A stretch of DNA of 64,000 nucleotides from Gemmatimonadota bacterium (GCA_013002885.1 JABDLS010000051.1:1-64000); one strand, 5' to 3'; shown: positions 46,780 through 56,701, counted from the first letter of the stretch. A program made the numbers and translations. The notes: generated by a model from the sequence alone, not told the origin.

Positions 46780-48045
46780 ATGATTCACAAGCTCGCACTC
46801 TCCAGTCTCGCAATCGTCGCGCTCACCGGCTGCTATGAGCAGGTGCTCGTGCCCGACGACGAGTCCGACGGACGGATCGAGATCACCAACGACGAGTTCG
46901 AACTCGATCAGAGGGTGAGCTACCCCGAATCCGACGTGCCCATCAACGCACCACCTGCTGCGGAAGCGAATGGACCGGCCGCGGCGGGTCCAGCCCGTGC
47001 ACCGGCCTCGATCTCCTTGACCCTTCTGGCCGAGGCCGTCCCGCCCATCGTGGCCGGTCAGCCCGTTCAGGCGACCTCGGTCTGGCTGAACTCGGAATCC
47101 AAAGCGGTCGTCAGCTACAATCTTCGAGGGTCGGCGGCCCTGGGCGCCCTGGACTACTTCATCCAATTGACGAAGAAGACGCCCAAGCTGCTATCCACGG
47201 CCGTCTTCCTGGACACGGACATCAACGCGGTGTCCATGGACGGCACCTTCGCCTATGCCGCCCAGGCTTCGTCCGACGTGGCGCTCGCCTCCCCGGCCGT
47301 ACTGGAGCGCCTTCGCTTCCTCGGCAACAAGTTCACCCTGGACGGCAACCTCCAGGCGCAGCTACCGAGCTTCGCGGCGACGAGCACCGTGAGCACCGGC
47401 TCCATCATCTACGCCACGTCCGGCAACGCGGGTAGTGTCGTCGCCCTCGACGCCAACGACCTCAGCGTGCTCGGGGAGTACGCCCTCGAAGACGCCCGTT
47501 GGGTGGCCTGGGACCAAGCCGGTGGAAGGATCGTCGTTGCTCAGGGCACGCCGGGTAGGCTCTCCGTCTTTGAAGAAGGGGTATTTCCCGGTGGTTCCAT
47601 GAATCTCATCGCCACGCACTCCTTTCCTGGCGCCGATGTCGCCGAGTCCAAGTCCACGGTGGAGATCCATGGAGGCAAAGCCTTCGTCGCGGCTGGACCC
47701 GAAGGCGTTCAGATCGTCTGCCTCGACAACGGGCAGATCGTAGGATCGGTCCCACGGCCCGATCCGGCTTCGGTGGGGCTCGACCCGTCCGTAGTCGTGA
47801 CCAACTCCGTGACGGTTCAGGACGACCTGATGTTCATATCCAATGGTGAGGCGGGGGTCTACGCAGCCGCGGCCGAGGACTCGTTCGAGACGAGCGCCTG
47901 CGACGATCCCCAGGACGTCACCGTTCTGGGCAGCCTCCAGTTCGGCCTCCTCCAGTCGGTGAACCATGTGGTGTACCGGAACGAGTACCTCTACGTGGCC
48001 GCCGGACTCGGCGGCATCAAGATCGTCGAGGTGGAGCTGAACTGA
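46780..48045 (+). CDS. Putative lipoprotein with LVIVD-like/beta-propeller repeats
   Basis: ATG at 46780: MIHKLALSSLAIVALTGCYEQVLVPDDESDGRIEITND (lipobox LTGC); repeats such as TAVFLDTDINAVSMDGTFAYAAQ, VEIHGGKAFVAAGPEGVQIVCL, NHVVYRNEYLYVAAGLGGIKIVEVE. Confidence 0.75.
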   Translation: MIHKLALSSLAIVALTGCYEQVLVPDDESDGRIEITNDEFELDQRVSYPESDVPINAPPAAEANGPAAAGPARAPASISLTLLAEAVPPIVAGQPVQATSVWLNSESKAVVSYNLRGSAALGALDYFIQLTKKTPKLLSTAVFLDTDINAVSMDGTFAYAAQASSDVALASPAVLERLRFLGNKFTLDGNLQAQLPSFAATSTVSTGSIIYATSGNAGSVVALDANDLSVLGEYALEDARWVAWDQAGGRIVVAQGTPGRLSVFEEGVFPGGSMNLIATHSFPGADVAESKSTVEIHGGKAFVAAGPEGVQIVCLDNGQIVGSVPRPDPASVGLDPSVVVTNSVTVQDDLMFISNGEAGVYAAAAEDSFETSACDDPQDVTVLGSLQFGLLQSVNHVVYRNEYLYVAAGLGGIKIVEVELN

Positions 48046-48049
48046 GGGC

Positions 48050-50281
48050 TCAGAACATCCAGCTGACGCCGAATACCACAGCCAGGTAGTCGTACCCGTC
48101 GCCGCCGGCTGAGAACGAGGTCAAACTGGCCGTCGAATACGACACTGCCAACGAGACCTCGCTGACGGCAGCCAGGCGGCGCCCCACCCTCCCATTGCCT
48201 CTCATGGCAAAGGTAGGATCACCATCGGTGGTGACCTGCTCGACTCCCGGGGCCAGCTCCACCAGGAACGTCCAAGGCGCCGGTTGGTGCAGCCAGGTCC
48301 CGGCCACCTCGGCAATGCCATAGAAGTCCGGGTCGAAGTAGCCGTCGAAGAGGTTCTTCTCGAAGGAGAACCCCCTGAAGCTGGCCCCGAGGGAGAAGGC
48401 CTGGCCCACGCCCCGGGTAGCGCTGACGAGAAAACTCCTCCGCCCGTTGGACTCGGTGCCCGAGTAGGACCCGATTCCCACCTGGCCGTCCACCCGCCAG
48501 TCCAGGTTCGGCCTCCATCGCCCGGTGACGAGGAACTGCGTGGCGCGGACTCCTCGGTCGGTGAGGGCGGCGGTGTCGTCCAACCCCCTGGATGACAGCT
48601 CGGCCGTGACGTCCAGCCGGTGCCGTTGAGGCGAGCGCGCCGAGGCCCGGTAGGCCAGGAACGCGGGATCACCGAATCCGTCTGACACGCTGCCCCCGAC
48701 GCCGGCGGTGAGCATCCAACCCGGGTCCAGCTCGTACGTACCGGTGGCCAGGACTCCGCGAGCTGTGCGGTCCAGCGTTCCCAGGGTCAGGTCCTGGCGG
48801 AGATCCCGTTGGTACGCTTCGGCGTGGACCTCCAGCCGCGGCATGGGATGGAAGCGGCCCACCAACGAGGTCGTCACCATACGGTTTCCGTCGGAGTCGT
48901 CCTCACCTCGGACCGAGGGCCTCACCCGGGGCGCCGCGGCGAGCTCCGCCGTCCGGAGCTGATCGCGTATGGACGCGTCGTTCGGTGCGAGCGACGAGGC
49001 GCGCCGGAACGCCTCGATGGCTGCCCCACCCCTACCCTGCCATCGGTAGACCTCTCCCAGGACGCCCCAGGCCACGCCACTGTCGGCATTCGCCTCCACC
49101 GCTCGGCGCGCCGATCTCTCGGCTTCGACGAACCGTCCGGCCCATCCTAGGGTCCGGGCCCGACCGCTAAGGGCCCGCACGTCGCCCGGGCCCAGCTCGA
49201 GGGCTCGCGCGTACTCCTCCACGGCACCATCGAAGTCGCCTGAAAAGCCCCGTGCCCGGGCAAGGCCGAGGCGAGCCTCGACATCGTCGGGGCTTTGACG
49301 TACGAGTTCGAGGTAGACGTCGATGGACTGCTCGTAGCGCTGCGCCCAGGCCAGCGCCCGCGCCCGATCCCGCCTCGCCGTCGAGTGCTCCGGCGCGATC
49401 GCCAGCAGCTCGTCGTAGCTGGCGAGAGCCTCATCCGACCGACCGGCCCAGGAGTAGAATACGGCCAAGGTCGCGAGGGCGTCGGCGTGTCCGGGTTCGA
49501 TGCTGAGCACCCCCTCGACGGCCGTGGTCGCCTCTCGCAGCCGACCGGACCACGCCAATACCCGAGCGCGTGCCAGGCGGGCCTCCAGGTTTCCCGCGTC
49601 CAGGGCGACGAGCCGATCGAGAAGCTCGAGCGCACGCCCGTATTCCGCGTCCCATCCGTGCATCAGCCCGCGGCGAAGAAGAGCCATACGGTCGTCAGGG
49701 TCGTTGCCCAACCGTTCGTCGTAGAGGCTGCGGGCCTCATCGGTGTCTCCCGCGAGCCACGCCTGCTCGGCCTCGTCCTGGTCGCCGACCTCGGCCCCGG
49801 GTAGACGACCAAGGTACTCCAGTGCCGTGGGATGGTCGGGTGCGTACTGTAGCACCTCGTTGAACCGACTGCGCACCGCAGCCAGATCCCCGTTCCGCCA
49901 GGAGACGAGCCCGAGGCCCACGAGGGCGTCGACATTGTTCGGCTCGGCTCGCACCACCACGTCGAAAAGGCGCATGCCCCCTGGTGTGTCGCCCTGCCGA
50001 AGGGCCACATACCCCAACCCGGTCCTCGCGTACTGGTCGTTTTCGCAGCGATCGAGGGCAGCCTCGAAACGTGTGCGAGCCTCTGTCAGGTCGCCCTGGG
50101 AGTAGGCGACCCACCCGGCTTCCGCATCGGCGGACGACGCGCTCGGACAAGGGTCCTGAGCCAGGAGCGTGACCGGATGGCCGGTACCGGCGACGACCAT
50201 CCCGATGAACGCGACCGCGCCCACGCGAGACAGGAGGCGGATGAGGACACCGAGACGGGGGTCGAGCTTCATGACGGGCAA
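48050..50281 (-). CDS. TPR-repeat protein with C-terminal YaiO-like outer-membrane beta-barrel
   Basis: Multiple TPR units (ARTGLGYVALRQGDTPGGMRLFDVVVRAEPNNVDALVGLGLVSWRNGDLAAVRSRFNEVLQYAPDHPTAL...) then barrel-like GRFHPMPRLEVHAEAYQRDLRQDLTLGTLDRTARGVLATGTYELDPGWMLTAGVGGS... ending YLAVVFGVSWMF. Confidence 0.8.
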   Translation of the reverse strand: MPVMKLDPRLGVLIRLLSRVGAVAFIGMVVAGTGHPVTLLAQDPCPSASSADAEAGWVAYSQGDLTEARTRFEAALDRCENDQYARTGLGYVALRQGDTPGGMRLFDVVVRAEPNNVDALVGLGLVSWRNGDLAAVRSRFNEVLQYAPDHPTALEYLGRLPGAEVGDQDEAEQAWLAGDTDEARSLYDERLGNDPDDRMALLRRGLMHGWDAEYGRALELLDRLVALDAGNLEARLARARVLAWSGRLREATTAVEGVLSIEPGHADALATLAVFYSWAGRSDEALASYDELLAIAPEHSTARRDRARALAWAQRYEQSIDVYLELVRQSPDDVEARLGLARARGFSGDFDGAVEEYARALELGPGDVRALSGRARTLGWAGRFVEAERSARRAVEANADSGVAWGVLGEVYRWQGRGGAAIEAFRRASSLAPNDASIRDQLRTAELAAAPRVRPSVRGEDDSDGNRMVTTSLVGRFHPMPRLEVHAEAYQRDLRQDLTLGTLDRTARGVLATGTYELDPGWMLTAGVGGSVSDGFGDPAFLAYRASARSPQRHRLDVTAELSSRGLDDTAALTDRGVRATQFLVTGRWRPNLDWRVDGQVGIGSYSGTESNGRRSFLVSATRGVGQAFSLGASFRGFSFEKNLFDGYFDPDFYGIAEVAGTWLHQPAPWTFLVELAPGVEQVTTDGDPTFAMRGNGRVGRRLAAVSEVSLAVSYSTASLTSFSAGGDGYDYLAVVFGVSWMF

Positions 50282-50322
50282 TTCAGCCCTTTCGACCGCC
50301 AGGGGTCAAGGGTCATGCCGCG

Positions 50323-51495
50323 TCACACCACGCGCACGTCTTCTCCGGTCTCGTCCACCCATGCCCTGAGTCCGCCGCTGAGGTTGCTCACCCCCTCGCG
50401 CCCCGCATCCAGAAGTCGTCGGGCAGCCGTCAGACTTCGCTGGCCGGTCCTGCAGTACGCTACGACGGGTCGGTCCGTCGGGATCTCCTCGAGCCGCTTG
50501 CCGAGCTCGCTCAATGGAACCAGGCGTGCGCCGTACTCCGACAGATTCCCGACGGCCCACTCCCATGGCTCACGGACGTCCACGAGATAGGGTGGCGCGT
50601 CGGATTCGAGCTGATCCCGAAGCTGAGCCGGCTGGATCTCGAGTACATCGGCTACGGCGCCGGACCCGGTAGGCTCCTCGGCATCCGACTTCACCCCGCA
50701 GAAGACTTCGTAGTCTATGAGCTCCGTCACGGTGGGCTCGTCTCCACACGCCGGGCAGGCTGGATTTCGGCGCAGAGCCACCTCCCGCCAGGTCATTTCG
50801 AGGGCGTCGAAGATCTGGAGTCTCCCCGCCAGCGTCCGGCCGACGCCGAGGAGGAGCTTGATCGTCTCCATGGCCTGGGCCGCTCCGATGATGCCCGGCA
50901 ACGCGCCCAGGACGCCCCCTTCGGCGCAGTTGGGGACCAGCCCTGGGGGTGGCGGCTCGCGGAATAGGCATCGATAGCACGGGCCGTCTTCCGTGGAGAA
51001 GACGGAAACCTGCCCCTCCCACCGGAAGACCGATCCGTAGACGTTGGGCTTGCCCAGTATCACACAGGCATCGTTGACCAGATAGCGGGTCGGGAAGTTG
51101 TCCGTGCCATCCACGACGACGTCGTAGTCCGCGAGGATCTCCAGCGCGTTCTCGGACGAGAGACGTGCCGAGTGGAGGACGAGTTTGACGTGGGGGTTCA
51201 CGTCCCGAAGTCGATCCGCGGCCGAATCCAACTTGCTTCGTCCGACGTCGGAGGTACCGTGAAGCAGCTGACGCTGGAGGTTGCTCTCGTCGACGGTGTC
51301 GAAGTCGACGATCCCGAGGGTGCCCACTCCGGCAGCTGCGAGGTAGAGCGTCAGCGGTGACCCCAACCCTCCCGCCCCTACACACAACACGCGGCCAGCC
51401 TTCAGACGTCGCTGGCCGTCGACGCCCACGTTGGGCAGCGCCAGGTGGCGGGCGTAGCGGTAGAGTTCGTCGCGTTCGAGTTCGGGAAGGGTCAT
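50323..51495 (-). CDS. moeB: Molybdopterin-synthase adenylyltransferase MoeB/ThiF-like with C-terminal rhodanese domain
   Basis: MTLPELERDELYRYARHLALPNVGVDGQRRLKAGRVLCVGAGGLGSPLTLYLAAAGVGTLGIVDFDTVDESNLQRQLLHGTSDVG...; rhodanese YLVDVREPWEWAVGN...RPVVAYCRTGQRSLTAARRLLDAG. Start trimmed to 51495. Confidence 0.92.
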   Translation of the reverse strand: MTLPELERDELYRYARHLALPNVGVDGQRRLKAGRVLCVGAGGLGSPLTLYLAAAGVGTLGIVDFDTVDESNLQRQLLHGTSDVGRSKLDSAADRLRDVNPHVKLVLHSARLSSENALEILADYDVVVDGTDNFPTRYLVNDACVILGKPNVYGSVFRWEGQVSVFSTEDGPCYRCLFREPPPPGLVPNCAEGGVLGALPGIIGAAQAMETIKLLLGVGRTLAGRLQIFDALEMTWREVALRRNPACPACGDEPTVTELIDYEVFCGVKSDAEEPTGSGAVADVLEIQPAQLRDQLESDAPPYLVDVREPWEWAVGNLSEYGARLVPLSELGKRLEEIPTDRPVVAYCRTGQRSLTAARRLLDAGREGVSNLSGGLRAWVDETGEDVRVV

Positions 51496-51512
51496 GAGGA
51501 GGTCATACCCCC

Positions 51513-53747
51513 CTACGGCGCCATCCGGTGGGGCGAGCCGCGAAGCCCGCCCTCGGAAACGATCTGGAACGCCAGAGCATCCTCCTCGAGAGCTCGCACC
51601 ACTTCGGGGTCCCCGCCGGAGAGCTCGACGACGTTCGACAGCTGAAGAGCCAGCACGTAGTACTGGAAGGGGATCATGAGGGTCGACCGGTCCGCCCATA
51701 TGTCACGGTCACGAAGACCTCGGAAGAGGTAGACCTCGTCGTACAGCCTTAGGCTCTGCTCCAGGTCGTACCAGTCGGCGCCGTACTCAGGCGCCCCCTG
51801 CACCAGCCCCAGATGCTCGTCGGTCTCGAGGTTTCTGAGATCCAGCTTGGTCGTGAGGCCGTGGCGGACACCCCATCGCTCCAACCCGAGCTGGGTCATG
51901 AGGCCGGCCGACGACGAGAAGAAGATGGGACGCTCTCCGACGGAATCGTTGATGATCCGGAGCGCCAGTTGCTGGGCCCGGTCCAGGACCATTCCCTGGG
52001 GATAGGTGACCGCCAGCTTCGGAAAGGGGATGGTCATGTCTTCCGGCAATCGCATGGCCGAGACCGAATCCATCACATCCTGGCTCAGCACCGTGACGGA
52101 TTGGCTCGGCACGGGGCGCTCGTCGTGGAGGTCCGGAAACGTCCCAGGGTCGTAGGTGCGCTGCCTGGCCGGAGACGTCAGATCCTGGAGCTGCTTCGGA
52201 TACCAGTCGGTGTAGAGGTACTGGCCGACGACGACGGTCACGTCTTTCCGGATGCCCTCGACCTCCTGGAGATACCAGAGGGGAAAGGTGTCATTGTCGC
52301 CATTGGTGAAGAGCACGCCGTAAGGTTCGACACTCATGAGGAGGTCGAACGCCCAATCCCTGGCTGCGTAGTCAGCGCTCCGGGTGGCCCAGCTCCAGTT
52401 GAGCATGAGAGGGATGAACGCGATGACCAGGACAGGCGATGCGGCGCCGAAGTTCCTTCGTGTGCCGCCCATGGCCGAGGCCAAGGTGTGCCAGGTCCAC
52501 GCGACACCCATTCCCGCCAGTGTCCCCCAGAAGAGGAAGCCGGCGACGAAGAAGTAGTCGCGCTCGCGAACCTCCCGCAGAGACTGGTCCAGACCGGCGT
52601 GGAGGGAGTACCCATGCCGGAAGTTGAGGTAGACGACCAAGCCGACCGTGAGGGTGCCCGCGAGTACGGCGAGGTAGGCGAAAAGGGGTCGGTCCACCCT
52701 CCACACCGACGCCAGCCCCACCGCACCGAGGACCAGGAAGAGAAGGGTGAACGGGAGACGCGCCGTCTGAGGAAGCTCGGATGGGTGCAGGCCGCGGGCC
52801 CATTGCCACTCGAAGTACTGCAGGTACGTGGCCATCTGGGCGCCGAACGTCGCCTTCCGCTGGGTGACAGGCGGCGTCTGGTACTGCTCTCGCGTCAGGT
52901 TCGCAGACAGGCCAGGACATCCCGCCCTACCCATGGTGAACACAGACACCGCCGCGCCGGTGGCCGACTCGCAGGTCGGGTCCCCTTCGTTGATGACCGG
53001 GTCGAGTGAGGCACGGATGGGGAGGACGAAGTTGAATGAAATTCCAACCGCCACCAGGATGGCGGCACGCACCACGAAGTCCGCCCGAAGGAGTCGAGGA
53101 GCCCCCGCCATGAGCACCAGAACCCCGAGGGCCGGCGCGGGAAGCACCGACATGAGATGGCTGGTCGAACCGATGGCCATGAGGAAGACCGCCGTGAGGA
53201 GCAAGCGCTCACTCCCCGCTTCGCCCCGTCGATCATACCAACGAACCGCGAGCCACGAGACCGCGGCGATGATCATCACCGAGAGCGTGTACACCTTCTC
53301 GTTTACGTTCGACTGATTCCAGACCGTGAACGCGGTGGCGCCGATGATCGCCGATGCGCCCGCCCCATACCTGGCGAGGGTGGGTTGGGCGAAATACCCC
53401 ACGAGTACACGGTGGGCGACCAGGAAGAAGAACCCCGTCGCTACGGCGCTGGTCGCCGCCGCGAAGAGGTTGATCCGAACGGCCACCGAGAGGCCTGTGG
53501 GCGCCAGGAGGAGGCTCCACACCTTGGCCACGACGACGAAGAACGGATTTCCCGGCGGATGGGGAATCCCGAGGATGTGCGCTGTGGCGATGTACTCGCT
53601 GGTGTCCCAAAACGCCGTCGTCGGCGCCAGCGTCGCCACGTACAGAAGGAAAGCCCCCAACCCCGCCACGACCGCACCCAGCCAAGGCGTTCCGTCCGCC
53701 CGTTCCCCGGCCCCGATGGACGGGTTCTTCGAATCGTCGTCAGCCAT
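51513..53747 (-). CDS. DUF2723/GT117-type membrane protein
   Basis: LGAFLLYVATLAPTTAFWDTSEYIATAHILGIPHPPGNPFFVVVAKVWSLLL, LDPVINEGDPTCESATGAAVSVF, LFTNGDNDTFPLWYLQEVEGIRKDVTVV. Confidence 0.92.
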   Translation of the reverse strand: MADDDSKNPSIGAGERADGTPWLGAVVAGLGAFLLYVATLAPTTAFWDTSEYIATAHILGIPHPPGNPFFVVVAKVWSLLLAPTGLSVAVRINLFAAATSAVATGFFFLVAHRVLVGYFAQPTLARYGAGASAIIGATAFTVWNQSNVNEKVYTLSVMIIAAVSWLAVRWYDRRGEAGSERLLLTAVFLMAIGSTSHLMSVLPAPALGVLVLMAGAPRLLRADFVVRAAILVAVGISFNFVLPIRASLDPVINEGDPTCESATGAAVSVFTMGRAGCPGLSANLTREQYQTPPVTQRKATFGAQMATYLQYFEWQWARGLHPSELPQTARLPFTLLFLVLGAVGLASVWRVDRPLFAYLAVLAGTLTVGLVVYLNFRHGYSLHAGLDQSLREVRERDYFFVAGFLFWGTLAGMGVAWTWHTLASAMGGTRRNFGAASPVLVIAFIPLMLNWSWATRSADYAARDWAFDLLMSVEPYGVLFTNGDNDTFPLWYLQEVEGIRKDVTVVVGQYLYTDWYPKQLQDLTSPARQRTYDPGTFPDLHDERPVPSQSVTVLSQDVMDSVSAMRLPEDMTIPFPKLAVTYPQGMVLDRAQQLALRIINDSVGERPIFFSSSAGLMTQLGLERWGVRHGLTTKLDLRNLETDEHLGLVQGAPEYGADWYDLEQSLRLYDEVYLFRGLRDRDIWADRSTLMIPFQYYVLALQLSNVVELSGGDPEVVRALEEDALAFQIVSEGGLRGSPHRMAP

Positions 53748-53756
53748 GGTTCTCCC

Positions 53757-55010
53757 CTACCCCGCGATCCCCGTTCGGGCGACTTCGTCGACGAGCTCCA
53801 GCACACGGTCGATCTCGTCCGGTCGATTGTAGACGTGGGTCGAAAGTCGCATCCAGCCGTAATCGTACTCGCCGATCACACGTGTCCGGACCGACGCTGC
53901 ACGGGAAAGGTGGCGCTGCAGATCGGGGGACTCCACCCCGTCGACGGAAAAAGACACCATGCCTCCCTTGAGGGCTTCTGCAGCCGGCGTCACCACATGA
54001 ACGCCTTCGATCGCCGCCAGGCCGTCCTCCAGTCGGCCGCGGAGGTACCGCACCCGCGCCTCCACCCGATCCGGGCCGAGTGCCAAGAGGTACTCGGACG
54101 CGGCAAAGAGCCCCGCCATTCTGGACTCGTCGATGGTGCCCATGTGGTTGAAGCGATGTGCGCTCAAAGCGTGATCGTCCCAACCCCCCGACGCGAGTGT
54201 AGGCCAGAGCTTCGACCGCCACTCGGGAGCGAGGTAGAGGAGGCCACACCCTTGGGGCGCCATCACCCACTTGTGGGGCGAGCTGGCATAGAAGTCTCCG
54301 CCGAGGCCTCCGACATCGACGGAGAGCATGCCCGGGGGGTGGGCCCCGTCGACGCAGAACACGATCCCTTGATCGCGGCAGCGCCGAGCGAGTTCGACGA
54401 CGGGCATCAGGGTTCCGGTGGTGAAGGTCATATGGGACACGCTCACCACCCGAGTGTCTGGCGACACGGCATCCCAGACCGCGTCGGCGAGTTCCTCTTC
54501 ACTTGCGGCAGGCACGGGGAGCGCCGCCACCGATAGGCGGACGCCCCGCCGGGCCTCGAGAACTCTCCATGGCTCGAGCCCGCCGATGTGCTCGTGGTCG
54601 GTGGTTACGACCTCCTCGCCCTCGAACAGCTCCAGGCCGTTGGCGACGAAGCTCATGGCTTCCGTGGTGTTCCTGGGAAAGACGAAGCCCTCAGCGTCGC
54701 CTCCCACGAGTCTGGCGACGGACGCCTTGAGGTCATCCCAGGCGATTCCAGGCGGGAACGTGGCCGCCACACGCCGGACATGCTCCGTAACCGCATCGAC
54801 GACGACCCGAGGAGACGGACCGAGTGTGCCGTTGTTCAGGTAGATCCGATCGTCGGGAATGAGGAACGTAGATCGGACCTGGTACCAGAACGCCTCGTCG
54901 TCAGGCGCCCCACCCGACGCGAGCTGGGTGCCGAAGGCCTCGACGGCCCTGGGCCACGCCAGCGTGGCACCGCCCAGGACCGAGAGGAAGTGCCGGCGGT
55001 CGAGATTCAC
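53757..55010 (-). CDS. Class V aminotransferase-fold PLP enzyme (isopenicillin-N-epimerase-like) with Tat-type signal
   Basis: GTG at 55010: MNLDRRHFLSVLGGATLAWPRAVEAFG (RRxFL), IYLNNGTLGPSPRVVVDAV, TTDHEHIGGLEPWRVLEARRGV, FCVDGAHPPGMLSVDVGGLGGDFYASSPHKWVMAPQGCGLLYL (Schiff-base Lys context). Confidence 0.9.
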   Translation of the reverse strand: MNLDRRHFLSVLGGATLAWPRAVEAFGTQLASGGAPDDEAFWYQVRSTFLIPDDRIYLNNGTLGPSPRVVVDAVTEHVRRVAATFPPGIAWDDLKASVARLVGGDAEGFVFPRNTTEAMSFVANGLELFEGEEVVTTDHEHIGGLEPWRVLEARRGVRLSVAALPVPAASEEELADAVWDAVSPDTRVVSVSHMTFTTGTLMPVVELARRCRDQGIVFCVDGAHPPGMLSVDVGGLGGDFYASSPHKWVMAPQGCGLLYLAPEWRSKLWPTLASGGWDDHALSAHRFNHMGTIDESRMAGLFAASEYLLALGPDRVEARVRYLRGRLEDGLAAIEGVHVVTPAAEALKGGMVSFSVDGVESPDLQRHLSRAASVRTRVIGEYDYGWMRLSTHVYNRPDEIDRVLELVDEVARTGIAG

Positions 55011-55020
55011 TCGACCCTCG

Positions 55021-55467
55021 TCAGTCGTCGGTCTTCACCGCGATGAAGGAGATCTCGATGGACGCCCCTGCCACCAGGCCGGCTACGGCCACCGTCACCC
55101 TGGACGGTGCATCGCCCCCCTCGAAGTACTGAGCGTAGGCCTCGTTCATCTCGGAATAGCCGGCGACGTCGGTGAGGTAGACCGTGGCGCGAACGATGTC
55201 ATGGTAGTCCATGCCCAACTCGGTCAGCAGTTCCCCGAAGGCCCGCATGATGTTGTGGGTCTCGGCAGCAACTCGGCCCTCCGTCATGGCGCGGGTCTCT
55301 GCGGTGGCGCCGAGCTTGCCTGACAACCAGTAGGTGTTGTCGACCTGAATGGCCGCGCTGAATGGCGTCCGCGAGGATGGCTGGTGCGCGATGCGAGGCC
55401 CGTCCTGGGCCGCGACAGGCTGGACGATGAACGCGGCGGCGGCGAGCGCGAGGACGATACGCTTCAC
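55021..55467 (-). CDS. RidA family protein with N-terminal signal peptide
   Basis: MKRIVLALAAAAFIVQPVAAQDGPRIAH (signal), PFSAAIQVDNTYWLSGKLGAT...AAETHNIMRAFGELLTELGMDYHDIVRATVYLTDVAGYSEMNEAYAQYFEGGDAPSRVTVAVAGLVAGASIEISFIAVK. Confidence 0.92.
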   Translation of the reverse strand: MKRIVLALAAAAFIVQPVAAQDGPRIAHQPSSRTPFSAAIQVDNTYWLSGKLGATAETRAMTEGRVAAETHNIMRAFGELLTELGMDYHDIVRATVYLTDVAGYSEMNEAYAQYFEGGDAPSRVTVAVAGLVAGASIEISFIAVKTDD

Positions 55468-55561
55468 GATGTCTCTCCTGATGATCCGTTGAAGTCAGTG
55501 TGCCGGATCATGTCCGCCCTCCGTGCCTCGGGCAAGGACGGAAAAGAGGTAGCTTCCTCAC

Positions 55562-56659
55562 ATGTCCGCAATCAGCAGCCGAGTCGTCCGATACGCACGG
55601 GCCTGGGCCATGGGGCCTGACGACGTGGTAGAGGACGAGATCATCATCGATCGTGATGGAACGTCCATCCCGGCGACGATCGCGCGCCCCCGAGGTATGT
55701 CGGGCCCTCTGCCGGCGTGGGTGGTGCTTCACGGCATCACGCGCCCGGGGCGTGCCCACGCTCAACTGGTTCGTTTTACCCGGTCGGTGGCGTCGGCGGG
55801 ACTGGTCACCATCGTACCGGAGGTGCCTGAGTGGCGGGAGCTTTCGCTGGCGCCCTCGCTGACCGTTCCTACGGTGGCCGCTGCCATCGAGGGTATTCGG
55901 GACGCGGGATTCGTTCGAGGCGAGCAGCTCGGCCTCGTCGGGTTCTCTTTCGGAGCGCCTCACGCCATCGCCGCCTCCTCGGACCGCCGGATCCGAAACG
56001 AGATTGCCGGAGTGTGTGGCTTCGGAGGGTACTGCGACATCGGTGAGACCATCCGATTCATGATGACCGGCCACCACGAGTGGGAGGGCCACCATCACCA
56101 CCTGCGACCGGACCCCTACGGCCGGTGGATCGTCGCAGCCAACTACCTGACCGCGGTACCCGAGTATGCCGAGGCCACCGACGTCGCGGACGCGCTGCGG
56201 ACGCTGGCGAAACACGCCGGGGACGTAGGGGCGCCGTCCTGGGATTCCGTGTACCACCCGAAGATCCGAACCCTACGGGCGTCGGTGGCTGACGAGCGCC
56301 AATGGCTCTTCGACGCCTTCGCCGTCGCGCCGGAGGGGTCGAGCTCCAAGCACTCGACACCCGAGGGGTTGGCCGAAGGGCTCGTGGCCGGCGCACTGCT
56401 CAGGGACCCGTCCATCGATCCCATGACAGCCTTCGCCGAGGTGAGAGGAGAAGTCCACCTCATCCACGGTAGGCGAGATCACCTGATCCCCTTCACCGAG
56501 GCCCACCGACTCGAGGCGGCCCTTTCCCGTGCCCGCCGACGTCTCACCGTCACCCGGCTGTTCGGGCATTCGGCCCAGGAGGGCTTGCCACTCTGGTCTT
56601 CGCTTGCCGAGGTCCCGCGTTTCGCTCGTGCCCTCAGCGAAGTCCTGACGACAGTGTGA
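55562..56659 (+). CDS. Alpha/beta hydrolase
   Basis: PAWVVLHGITRPGRAHAQLVRFTRSVASAGLVTIVPEVPEW, EQLGLVGFSFGAPHAIAA (GxSxG), EVHLIHGRRDHLIPFTEA. Confidence 0.85.
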   Translation: MSAISSRVVRYARAWAMGPDDVVEDEIIIDRDGTSIPATIARPRGMSGPLPAWVVLHGITRPGRAHAQLVRFTRSVASAGLVTIVPEVPEWRELSLAPSLTVPTVAAAIEGIRDAGFVRGEQLGLVGFSFGAPHAIAASSDRRIRNEIAGVCGFGGYCDIGETIRFMMTGHHEWEGHHHHLRPDPYGRWIVAANYLTAVPEYAEATDVADALRTLAKHAGDVGAPSWDSVYHPKIRTLRASVADERQWLFDAFAVAPEGSSSKHSTPEGLAEGLVAGALLRDPSIDPMTAFAEVRGEVHLIHGRRDHLIPFTEAHRLEAALSRARRRLTVTRLFGHSAQEGLPLWSSLAEVPRFARALSEVLTTV

Positions 56660-56701
56660 CCGTCGAGCCATTGTGAGCCCTGCCGACGCGCGGTGGAATC
56701 C

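Noticed and set aside
51813-53009. 398-aa plus-strand ORF
   Set aside because: Antisense to the DUF2723 gene; no recognisable domain.
53157-54536. 459-aa plus-strand ORF spanning the DUF2723 and aminotransferase genes
   Set aside because: Antisense to two well-supported genes and crosses their boundary; composition is Arg/His/Gly/Pro-rich artefact.
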